Below, piece by piece: positions 1 to 4,783 of a stretch of DNA of 5,809 nucleotides. Origin of the DNA: Pseudomonadota bacterium (GTDB lineage Bacteria; Pseudomonadota; Alphaproteobacteria; Sphingomonadales; Sphingomonadaceae); assembly GCA_023432995.1 (NCBI GenBank), contig JAEZES010000160.1, positions 1-5,809 of the forward strand, written 5' to 3'. How positions within the stretch are numbered: position 1 is the stretch's first letter; each line of letters begins with the position of its first letter. The position numbers and the translations under genes were made by a program. A model generated the notes under the pieces. The model was not told where the DNA came from. It searched no databases and was given only the letters and a program-made list of their open reading frames with translations.

Positions 1-147
1 GTGAAGAAGGGCCAGACGCTGCTGATCATCGAGGCGATGAAGGTGATGAACCCGATTCCGGCGGCCGCCGACGGCACGGTGCAGCAGATCCTCGTCGAGA
101 ACGCGCAGCCGGTCGAGTTCGACCAGCCGCTGATCGTGGTCGCCTGA
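1..147 (+). CDS. accB: Biotin carboxyl carrier protein of acetyl-CoA carboxylase, C-terminal fragment
   Basis: This is the last 48 codons of an open frame that enters from the left edge, so the true start lies outside the window. The GTG at position 1 is probably an internal valine. The fragment carries the biotinylation motif EAMKVMN at codons 11-17, with the biotin-accepting lysine at nt 40-42. It is followed by the usual second half of the biotinyl domain (PIPAAADGTVQQILVENAQ) and the hydrophobic end PLIVVA. In this family the biotin on that lysine is carboxylated by AccC and swings to the carboxyltransferase to make malonyl-CoA. The gene ends 4 nt before the accC start, which fits the classical accBC operon and translational coupling. 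The identification is firm; only the N-terminus is missing. Confidence 0.95.
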   Translation: MKKGQTLLIIEAMKVMNPIPAAADGTVQQILVENAQPVEFDQPLIVVA

Positions 148-151
148 ACCG

Positions 152-1507
152 ATGCCGATTACCCGGCTCCTCATCGCCAACCGCGGCGAGATCGCGCTGC
201 GTATTCACCGCGCGGCGCACGAGATGGGGATCGAGACGGTCGCGGTGCACTCGACCGCCGACACCGACGCGATGCACGTGCGCCTGGCCGACCACGCGAT
301 CTGCATCGGCCCGCCGCCAGCCTCGGAAAGCTACCTCAACCAGGCGGCGATCATCTCCGCCGCCGAGATCTCCGGCGCTGACGCGATCCACCCGGGCTAC
401 GGCTTCCTCAGCGAGAACGCCCAGTTCGCCGAAATCGTCGAAGCGCACGACATCGTCTGGATCGGCCCCAAGCCCGAGCACATCCGCACGATGGGCGACA
501 AGGTCGAGGCCAAGCGCACCGCGGGCAAGCTCGGCCTGCCGCTGGTGCCGGGCTCCGACGGGGCGATCTCCGACACCGGCGAGGCCGAGCGGATCGCCGA
601 GGAGATCGGCTACCCGGTGATCATCAAGGCCGCCTCGGGCGGCGGCGGGCGCGGAATGAAGGTCTGCACCGGCCCCGAGCAACTCGACGCGCTGATGCGC
701 CAGGCCGGCGCCGAGGCCAAGGCCGCGTTCGGCGACGACACCGTCTATCTCGAGAAGTATCTCGGCAACCCGCGGCACATCGAATTCCAGGTGTTCGGCG
801 ACGGCAAGGGCACCGCGATCCACCTCGGCGAGCGCGACTGCTCGCTGCAGCGGCGCCACCAGAAGGTGCTCGAGGAAGCCCCGTCCCCCGCAATCACGCC
901 CGAGGAGCGGCAGCGGATGGGCGGGATCGTCGCCAAGGCGATGGCCGAGATGGGCTATCGCGGCGCGGGGACGATCGAGTTCCTGTGGGAGAACGGCGAG
1001 TTCTACTTCATCGAGATGAACACCCGGCTGCAGGTCGAGCACCCGGTGACCGAGGCGATCACCGGCGTCGACCTGGTGCGCGAGCAGATTCGCGTCGCCG
1101 ACGGCAAGCCGCTCTCGGTGAGCCAGGAGGACATCGAGTTCAAGGGCCACGCGATCGAGTGCCGGATCAACGCCGAGGACCCGTTCACCCACGCGCCGAG
1201 CCCCGGACTGGTGACCGCCTACCACGCGGCCGGCGGGATGCACGTGCGCGTCGATTCCGGGCTCTACGCCGGCTACCGCATCCCGCCGTACTACGATTCG
1301 ATGATCGCCAAGCTGATCGTCTACGGCCGCACGCGCGAGGGCTGCATCATGCGGCTGAGGCGGGCGCTCGAGGAGATGGTCGTCGAGGGCGTCAAGACGT
1401 CGATCCCGCTGCACGCCGAGCTGCTGCGCGATCCCGACGTGCTCAACGGCGACTATTCGATCAAGTGGCTCGAGGACTGGCTCGCGCGGCGCGGCAGCGA
1501 GGGCTGA
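152..1507 (+). CDS. accC: Biotin carboxylase subunit of acetyl-CoA carboxylase
   Basis: This 451-residue protein is close to the 449 residues of E. coli AccC and appears complete. It uses ATP and bicarbonate to carboxylate the biotin on AccB, the first half-reaction of malonyl-CoA synthesis in the cytoplasm. The N-terminal domain starts with LLIANRGEIALRI (residues 6-18). The ATP-grasp domain has a glycine-rich lid GGGGRGM (163-169), K117 and K159 for ATP, and K238. It also has the metal and active-site residues E276, E288, N290, R292 and E296 in IEMNTRLQVEHPVTE (287-301), and R338 in ECRIN. By memory these coincide almost exactly with E. coli numbering. The C-terminal barrel domain (about 330-445) is present. 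The ATG lies 4 nt after the accB stop with no strong Shine-Dalgarno, so translation is probably coupled. A REP repeat array begins 25 nt after the stop codon. Confidence 0.97.
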   Translation: MPITRLLIANRGEIALRIHRAAHEMGIETVAVHSTADTDAMHVRLADHAICIGPPPASESYLNQAAIISAAEISGADAIHPGYGFLSENAQFAEIVEAHDIVWIGPKPEHIRTMGDKVEAKRTAGKLGLPLVPGSDGAISDTGEAERIAEEIGYPVIIKAASGGGGRGMKVCTGPEQLDALMRQAGAEAKAAFGDDTVYLEKYLGNPRHIEFQVFGDGKGTAIHLGERDCSLQRRHQKVLEEAPSPAITPEERQRMGGIVAKAMAEMGYRGAGTIEFLWENGEFYFIEMNTRLQVEHPVTEAITGVDLVREQIRVADGKPLSVSQEDIEFKGHAIECRINAEDPFTHAPSPGLVTAYHAAGGMHVRVDSGLYAGYRIPPYYDSMIAKLIVYGRTREGCIMRLRRALEEMVVEGVKTSIPLHAELLRDPDVLNGDYSIKWLEDWLARRGSEG

Positions 1508-1531
1508 CCCGCGCCCCCGCATTCCATCGCC

Positions 1532-1646
1532 GAAAATAGGGACAGTCCCTCTTTTCTTTCGGCCGCGGCTGCGGAGGAAAATAGGGACAGTCCCTCTTTT
1601 CGTTCGGCCGCGGCGGCGGAGGAAAATAGGGACAGTCCCTCTTTTC
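1532..1646 (+). repeat. Tandem REP array, three copies at 45-bp period
   Basis: Three identical 25-nt REP copies lie at 1532-1556, 1577-1601 and 1622-1646, exactly 45 bp apart. They are separated by two 20-nt spacers that differ from each other at only two positions (both contain TTCGGCCGCGGC). The unit is therefore a 45-bp tandem duplication. Each copy is an odd-centred palindrome: core AGGGACAGTCCCT with arms GAAAA and TTTTC, and a single mismatched pair (T at position 6 against C at position 20). The first copy starts 25 nt after the accC stop. A short stem followed by CTTTTC may help terminate the accBC transcript, but that is inference. This and the neighbouring copies occupy the gene-free stretch 1508-1702. 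Confidence 0.93.
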
Positions 1647-1664
1647 CTCGGACTATCGCCGCCA

Positions 1665-1679
1665 GAAAGGCACTGTCCT
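1665..1679 (-). repeat. Decayed REP half-copy
   Basis: The stretch GAAAGGCACTGTCCT resembles the inverted-orientation REP (GAAAAGAGGGACTGTCCCT) after loss of a few bases. It is preceded by ACTATCGCCGCC, which resembles the sequence preceding the intact inverted copy at 2510 (GATAGGCGGCG). It lies between the third tandem copy and the intact inverted copy at 1687. This suggests an older repeat that has lost its left palindrome arm. The match is short, so the call is moderate. Confidence 0.45.
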
Positions 1680-1686
1680 CGCGGGA

Positions 1687-1710
1687 AAAAGAGGGACTGT
1701 CCCTATTTTC
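1687..1710 (-). repeat. Inverted REP copy overlapping the transposase 3' end
   Basis: This copy is the reverse complement of the tandem copies and matches 24 of 25 positions; only the outermost base differs. The core is at 1692-1704. On the minus strand the transposase reading frame runs into it: the last codons AGA AAA followed by TAG are made by the repeat arm, so the stop codon of the transposase belongs to the repeat. It faces the tandem copy at 1622-1646 and so forms an inverted pair with it across 40 nt. Confidence 0.9.
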
Positions 1711-2356
1711 TCGCGAGCAGGCCTGCGTGCTTCGGGGGGCGGCCCCGGCGCGGCAGCGCGACGGCGCCAGGGATCGCCCCCAACGGCCGGCCGGCCCGCA
1801 GCGCGCCCTCGATGCCCTCGCCTTCGTCCGCCGCCTCGAGTCCGCGCTCGAGCATCGCCCGCCAGTTCGCGACGTGCCGGCCGAGCGCCGCCAGATGGGT
1901 CAGGCCGTCGTCGCCATAACCGAGATGCGCCCGCGCGCTCGACCACGGCCAGTCTTCGGCGCGCCGCACCATGCGCGCCGCGACCGGGTTGTTCTCGACA
2001 TAGCGCACCGCCGCCATCAGGTGCGCATGGTCCATCGGGTAGCTGGCGAAGCGTCCCTGAAACAGGTGGCCGCTCGCCTGAAGCGCGCGGTTGATGCGCT
2101 GCGAATAGGTCGTGTGAACGCTCGCCAGCGGGGCCCGCAGCCCGTCGGGGTGCGCCGGTACGAGGATCAGGTGGACGTGATTGTCCATGAGGCACCACGC
2201 GAGGCACACCGTGCGCTCACGCGAGCAGGCCCGCGCGAGCAGCCGGACGTACGCCCGTCGATCCGCGTCATCGAAGAAGATCGGCTGCCGCCGGTTGCCG
2301 CGCTGCACGACATGGTGCGCGAGGCCCGGGACAACGATGCGCGCCGGTCGCGGCAT
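1703..2356 (-). CDS. REP-associated tyrosine transposase (RAYT, Y1/HUH family)
   Basis: This 217-residue protein is typical of the IS200-like Y1 transposase superfamily, RAYT branch. The family makes single-strand nicks at hairpin-forming REP DNA through a covalent tyrosine-DNA intermediate. The start MPRPARIVVPGLAHHVVQRGN (residues 1-21) is the family signature, beginning the first strand of the fold. The HUH metal site is HVH at 60-62, in WCLMDNHVHLILVP. GHLFQGRF follows at 96-103, and the likely nucleophile is Y119 in RYVENNPVAARMV. All catalytic elements are intact. A basic tail RRGRPPK (204-210) resembles an AT-hook and may touch DNA. ATG at 2356 is chosen because GAGGAG lies 6 nt upstream; the frame stays open further upstream without a better site. 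A REP variant sits immediately 5' of that ribosome binding site, and the TAG stop lies inside another REP copy. Confidence 0.93.
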   Translation of the reverse strand: MPRPARIVVPGLAHHVVQRGNRRQPIFFDDADRRAYVRLLARACSRERTVCLAWCLMDNHVHLILVPAHPDGLRAPLASVHTTYSQRINRALQASGHLFQGRFASYPMDHAHLMAAVRYVENNPVAARMVRRAEDWPWSSARAHLGYGDDGLTHLAALGRHVANWRAMLERGLEAADEGEGIEGALRAGRPLGAIPGAVALPRRGRPPKHAGLLARK

Positions 2357-2362
2357 GCTCGG

Positions 2363-2368
2363 CTCCTC
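2363..2368 (-). promoter_or_regulatory. Shine-Dalgarno of the RAYT gene
   Basis: On the minus strand this reads GAGGAG, 6 nt before the ATG at 2356. It fixes the start against longer in-frame options, and it lies 2 nt from the hairpin-forming repeat at 2371-2393. Confidence 0.7.
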
Positions 2369-2370
2369 GG

Positions 2371-2393
2371 GAACGAGGGACAGTCCCTCATTC
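2371..2393. repeat. REP variant in the RAYT leader
   Basis: This copy has the same 13-nt core (2376-2388) as the others but different arms: GAACG on the left and CATTC on the right, instead of the A/T-rich arms. It is still palindromic, with one mismatched pair. It ends 2 nt before the transposase ribosome binding site. In RNA the hairpin would stand next to the SD, a plausible place for control of transposase synthesis (inference). The 76 nt between it and the next repeat show no gene or other clear signal. Confidence 0.8.
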
Positions 2394-2469
2394 CTGCGCC
2401 GTGACACTTCATACGCCAATCGGAGATGCATCGAGATCGGAGCATCCGCCCGCTCCGTCGCGGCTCGCC

Positions 2470-2534
2470 AAAAACAGGGACAGTCCCTCTTTTCGAACGA
2501 TAGGCGGCGGAAAAGAGGGACTGTCCCTATTTTC
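2470..2534. repeat. Inverted pair of REP copies forming a long hairpin
   Basis: A forward copy (2470-2494, two substitutions) and a perfect inverted copy (2510-2534) face each other across a 15-nt spacer. Read as minus-strand RNA, the two arms can pair along all 25 positions, because both substitutions give G-U wobbles. The arm ends in a run of five U. The minus-strand iron-permease-like gene stops at 2551, 16 nt before the hairpin, so this is a good candidate for its transcription terminator or 3' stabilising structure. Confidence 0.9.
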
Positions 2535-2550
2535 TGCCCGAGCGCATCGC

Positions 2551-2970
2551 CTAGTAGCGGTCGAGCAGGCGCTCGACCGTCTCGTGGACCGTCGCGGTCT
2601 TGCCCGACTTGCCGTTGTCGCGCCCGGCCTCGTGCTCGAGCGCGGCGCGGATCTCCTCGATCTGCGCGTCGGTCAGGTGCTCGATGCCGATGAACTGGTG
2701 GCGCGCCTTGTCGAGCGCGCGGATAATCTCGTCGAGCTTGGCCTGCATCGCCGCGGCGTCGCGATTCTGCGAGTTCTGGATCAGGAACACCATCAGGAAG
2801 GTGACGATCGTCGTCCCGGTGTTGATGACCAGCTGCCAGGTGTCGGAGAAGTGGAACAGCGGCCCGGTCACGGCCCAGGTGAGCACGACCGCCATGGCCA
2901 ACAGGAAGGCTGCGGGCTGCCCCGCCCATCCGGCGATGTGGCTGGCAATGCGGGTGAAGATCCTGTCCAT
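2551..2970 (-). CDS. Small membrane protein, low-affinity iron permease family
   Basis: This protein has 139 residues. It has two predicted transmembrane helices, at about 19-38 (AAFLLAMAVVLTWAVTG) and 46-65. The second falls in the family's most conserved stretch: DTWQLVINTGTTIVTFLMVF (43-62) and LIQNSQNRD (63-71). A charged, helical C-terminal part (about 72-139) is probably cytoplasmic. The family is named after fungal low-affinity iron transporters, but bacterial members this short have no transport activity that I know of, so the name should be treated with caution. ATG at 2970 is preferred over GTG at 2982, because homologues as I remember them begin MDR-F-TR and GGGAAGG lies just upstream of the ATG. 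The start is 30 nt after the stop of the unknown exported protein gene, suggesting co-transcription. A REP hairpin lies just downstream. Confidence 0.88.
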   Translation of the reverse strand: MDRIFTRIASHIAGWAGQPAAFLLAMAVVLTWAVTGPLFHFSDTWQLVINTGTTIVTFLMVFLIQNSQNRDAAAMQAKLDEIIRALDKARHQFIGIEHLTDAQIEEIRAALEHEAGRDNGKSGKTATVHETVERLLDRY

Positions 2971-3000
2971 CGGCCTTCCCACTCCGTCAATGGCGGGAAG

Positions 3001-3741
3001 CTAGTCCTGCCCGTTGTCCGCCGCCTGATACTCGAGAATGAAGCTCGGGTCGCACTCGTAGGGAAAGATGTACTGCCCGGGCTGCTTGCGCCATTCGATG
3101 TAGCGCGCGCCGTTGTTCTCGAGGACCTCGGGATCCTCGAACCATTGCGTCGCCATCAGCCGCGTGCCGTCCGGGTTGAGCCTGTAGCGTTCGACCATGT
3201 GGATCGATGCGCTGTGGTCGAGCCCGTTGTTGGTGATCGTCGAGGGCGCGATGTGGGTCGTGTCGATCACCAGTTCGTCACCCTCCCAGCGACCGATCGA
3301 GTGGCCCATCTTGGTGTGAGGGGCGTCGGCCGGCGGATGCTCGCGGCCGTCCATGAAGATGAGCCGGACCTGGTCGTAATATTCGTAGCGGAACACGATC
3401 AGGTCGCGCGTCTGCTCGACCTCGAACGGAAACGGGCCCTGCACGGCATAGACGATCGAGGGCGGCGCGCAGACCTTCTGCAGCGTCATCTCGTCCTCGG
3501 GCTGCCAGGCCTCCGCGTGCGCCAGCGCTTCCGGCGTCAGCTTGAGCCCGCCGAATTCCATCCGCGGGTACTCGGGCGCACCCGAATCCTCGATCACCAC
3601 CGTGTCGGGCGGCAGCTTGGCAAGCAGGTCGGCCTGCGGCGTGCCATCGAAGGCGAGGTTCCAGAAGCCGCGAAAGTCGGCTTCGGCGAGCGCGGGCGCC
3701 GCGCAGCACAGCGCGGCCAGCGCGACGAGCGACCGCCGCAT
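3001..3741 (-). CDS. Exported protein of unknown function, found beside DUF6152 proteins
   Basis: This protein has 246 residues with an N-terminal signal peptide, MRRSLVALAALCCAAPALA, likely cleaved after residue 19. The mature part begins with ADFRGFWNL. It carries the pattern of a widespread uncharacterised family in sphingomonads and acidobacteria. The elements are a W-P-ED segment (79-83), C91 with PPS, GPFPFEVEQT (102-111), a beta-rich RLIFMDGREHP (126-136), GHSIGRWEGDELVIDTTH (146-163) and HSASIHMVERYRL (176-188). The repeated beta pattern suggests a compact periplasmic beta-structure. No catalytic motif is recognised, so no reaction is assigned. Its ATG overlaps the stop of the upstream DUF6152-type gene by one base (TGATG), indicating translational coupling and probably a joint function. 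Confidence 0.87.
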   Translation of the reverse strand: MRRSLVALAALCCAAPALAEADFRGFWNLAFDGTPQADLLAKLPPDTVVIEDSGAPEYPRMEFGGLKLTPEALAHAEAWQPEDEMTLQKVCAPPSIVYAVQGPFPFEVEQTRDLIVFRYEYYDQVRLIFMDGREHPPADAPHTKMGHSIGRWEGDELVIDTTHIAPSTITNNGLDHSASIHMVERYRLNPDGTRLMATQWFEDPEVLENNGARYIEWRKQPGQYIFPYECDPSFILEYQAADNGQD

Positions 3742-4139
3742 CAGCTCTGGTCCTGCCGGCCGAACGGCGCCGACCCGATCAGGCTCCCGTCGGCGTGGGT
3801 CGCGCGTTGCAGGCGGATGTACGGCTTGCCGTCGCGCGAGGGCCAGCCCTGGACGGTGATCGTCTCCCCCGGCCTGACGCTTTCGCGCGTCCAGCCGCGC
3901 CGCTGCAGCACGACCGGCGCGTTCGTCTCGGCGCGCCACTCGGTCACCTTGCCGGCCGAATCGGTGACGTCGAGCGCGATCACCCCGTGCGGATTGGTGA
4001 AGCGGAACGCGGTCACCTTGCCGGTAACCGTCACGCTCTTGCTGGCGTCGAAGTAGACGGCGAACGAATGGTGGGCTTGCGCCGCCGGAGCTGCTGCACA
4101 CAGCCCCGCAACCGCAATCGACGTCAGGCGCGCTCGCAT
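3741..4139 (-). CDS. DUF6152-type exported protein (first copy)
   Basis: This protein has 132 residues. The signal peptide MRARLTSIAVAGLCAAAPAAQA is probably cut after residue 22, leaving a mature N-terminus HHSF, the family hallmark. The remainder is a small beta-rich domain with GKVTAFRFTNPHG (40-52), TEWRAETNAP (66-75), LQRRGWTRESVRPGETITVQG (78-98) and DGKPYIRL (103-110). The paired histidines at the mature N-terminus could bind a metal, but this is speculation. The start is supported by GAGAGGG 5 nt upstream. The gene is tightly coupled to the downstream unknown exported protein. It resembles the DUF6152-type gene at 4249-4680 in order of motifs, but the sequences have diverged well apart. 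Confidence 0.87.
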   Translation of the reverse strand: MRARLTSIAVAGLCAAAPAAQAHHSFAVYFDASKSVTVTGKVTAFRFTNPHGVIALDVTDSAGKVTEWRAETNAPVVLQRRGWTRESVRPGETITVQGWPSRDGKPYIRLQRATHADGSLIGSAPFGRQDQS

Positions 4140-4167
4140 TTCGACCCTCTCCGCATGTCTCGTTGCC

Positions 4168-4183
4168 GCGGTGCTAGCACCGC
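4168..4183. promoter_or_regulatory. Perfect 16-bp palindrome, possible operator
   Basis: GCGGTGCTAGCACCGC is identical to its own reverse complement and is centred on CTAG. It lies 28 nt upstream of the first DUF6152-type start and just downstream (in the transcribed direction) of a hairpin. Its position fits a dimeric repressor site or a leader hairpin for the three-gene cluster. A palindrome of this length is not impossible by chance in GC-rich DNA, so the call is tentative. Confidence 0.4.
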
Positions 4184-4188
4184 AAAGA

Positions 4189-4215
4189 CCCGGCGGCCAA
4201 GTGATGACCGCCGGG
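4189..4215 (-). terminator. Possible intrinsic terminator after the second DUF6152-type gene
   Basis: An 8-bp perfect inverted repeat, CCCGGCGG and CCGCCGGG, is separated by 11 nt. On the minus strand it is followed by TCTTTG, a weak T-run. It lies 34 nt beyond the stop at 4249 and before the next gene on the same strand, so it could separate the two transcription units. The short T-run makes it a weak example; it could also permit partial read-through. Confidence 0.45.
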
Positions 4216-4248
4216 CCTCCGGCTCCCCAGCAGGGACTGCCGAGCTCC

Positions 4249-4680
4249 CTAGCGCGTGTTGGCGCGCCTCGCAGCCGCCTGGACCGCCTCCGTCGCCGGG
4301 TTGCCGAGCGACAGCTGGCGGCCGTCGGGGAACGTGATTTCCGAGGCGCTCGCGCGGCGGTCGCCGTCCCGCGCGGCGAAGCCGTCGACGCTGATGCTGG
4401 TCCCGGCGGGCAGCGAGTTGCGGTTCCAGCCGCGGCGCAGCAGCGCGCTCGGCGCCCCGCCCTCGACGCGCCAGGTCTCGTGGGCGCCGGTGCGCCTGTT
4501 GACGACGTCGATGTGGATCCACGAGTGCGGGTTGACCCACTCGAACTTGATGACCTTGCCCGACAGGCTCATCGGCCGCGTCGGGTCGAACTCCTGCGAG
4601 AAGGAATGGTGCGCCAGCGCGCCGCCGCGGGGGGCGGCAAGCGCGGCCGCAACGGCGGCGCAAAGGTACCGGGTCGTCAT
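4249..4680 (-). CDS. DUF6152-type exported protein (second copy)
   Basis: This protein has 143 residues with a signal peptide, MTTRYLCAAVAAALAAPRGGALA, likely cleaved after residue 23 to expose HHSFSQEFDP. The family motifs follow: GKVIKFEWVNPHSWIHIDV (41-59), ETWRVEGGAP (68-77), LLRRGWNRNSLPAGTSISVDG (80-100) and DGRQLSLG (119-126). The arrangement parallels the copy at 3741-4139, so the two are paralogues, though divergent. The extra C-terminal segment (ATEAVQAAARRANTR) is alanine-rich and helical. ATG at 4680 is chosen because AGGAG lies 6 nt upstream and a signal peptide begins directly; the frame stays open upstream to 4779, but that part is low-complexity and unconvincing. Its function is unknown; the periplasm is the likely location. 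Confidence 0.87.
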   Translation of the reverse strand: MTTRYLCAAVAAALAAPRGGALAHHSFSQEFDPTRPMSLSGKVIKFEWVNPHSWIHIDVVNRRTGAHETWRVEGGAPSALLRRGWNRNSLPAGTSISVDGFAARDGDRRASASEITFPDGRQLSLGNPATEAVQAAARRANTR

Positions 4681-4735
4681 CGTCTGCTCCTGTCCCGGCC
4701 GGGCGGAGCGCCCCTTCCCGCGTCCCGGCCTGGCA

Positions 4736-4754
4736 CCCGGATAGGCGATCCGGG
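4736..4754. repeat. Short inverted repeat between the Lrp and DUF6152-type genes
   Basis: CCCGGAT and ATCCGGG form a 7-bp stem with a 5-nt loop, 30 nt beyond the Lrp-type stop on the minus strand. No T-run follows, so it is at best a stabilising or factor-dependent termination structure. A CCCGGCCGGG palindrome (4694-4703) lies nearby. Nothing else is apparent in 4681-4783. Confidence 0.35.
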
Positions 4755-4783
4755 CGGCGCGGGCTTTGATGCCGCTCAAGCCC

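Larger units (their letters stand above)
1532..2534. mobile_element. REP/RAYT module: REP-associated tyrosine transposase with flanking palindromic repeats
   Basis: The outer limits are set by the first and last copies of a 25-nt near-palindrome with core AGGGAC(A/T)GTCCCT. The transposase gene (minus strand) sits inside. On its 3' side there are three tandem copies, a decayed copy and an inverted copy (1532-1710). On its 5' side there is a variant copy in the leader and then an inverted pair (2371-2534). On both sides the outermost facing copies point in opposite orientations, giving a roughly symmetrical arrangement. RAYTs are known to be domesticated relatives of IS200/IS605 transposases that bind and cleave REP sequences and are held responsible for their spread. 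They do not behave as classical insertion sequences, so the module should not be read as an IS with defined ends. No target duplication is expected and none is convincing. The module lies between accC and the iron-permease-like gene and breaks no visible gene. Confidence 0.85.

Noticed and set aside
26..1522. Open reading frame of 498 codons on the minus strand opposite accC
   Set aside because: It is antisense to the clearly conserved biotin carboxylase. It is a histidine-, arginine- and aspartate-rich shadow with no recognisable domain, as expected in GC-rich DNA.
1532..1710. CRISPR array
   Set aside because: Repeats are regularly spaced, but the spacers are 20 nt and nearly identical, the repeat is a near-full palindrome, copies occur in both orientations and no cas gene is present. 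A RAYT next door explains them as REPs.
1525..2551. CATCGCC at 1525-1531, directly left of the first REP, and again at 2545-2551, right of the last REP, as a target-site duplication
   Set aside because: Y1 transposases do not generate target duplications, the right copy is 10 nt away from the repeat, and a 7-nt GC-rich match is easily accidental.
1703..2929. Long minus-strand frame extending the transposase N-terminally to 408 residues
   Set aside because: The extra part covers the REP repeats and the iron-permease-like gene in another frame. The transposase family starts at MPRPARI, and an SD supports 2356.
2401..4056. Plus-strand frame of 551 codons
   Set aside because: It is antisense to three minus-strand genes with signal peptides, conserved motifs and coupled starts. 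Its composition is that of a GC-rich shadow.
4249..4779. Longer form of the second DUF6152-type protein (start at 4779)
   Set aside because: The added N-terminus is low-complexity and basic, would bury the signal peptide, and lacks the SD that precedes the ATG at 4680.
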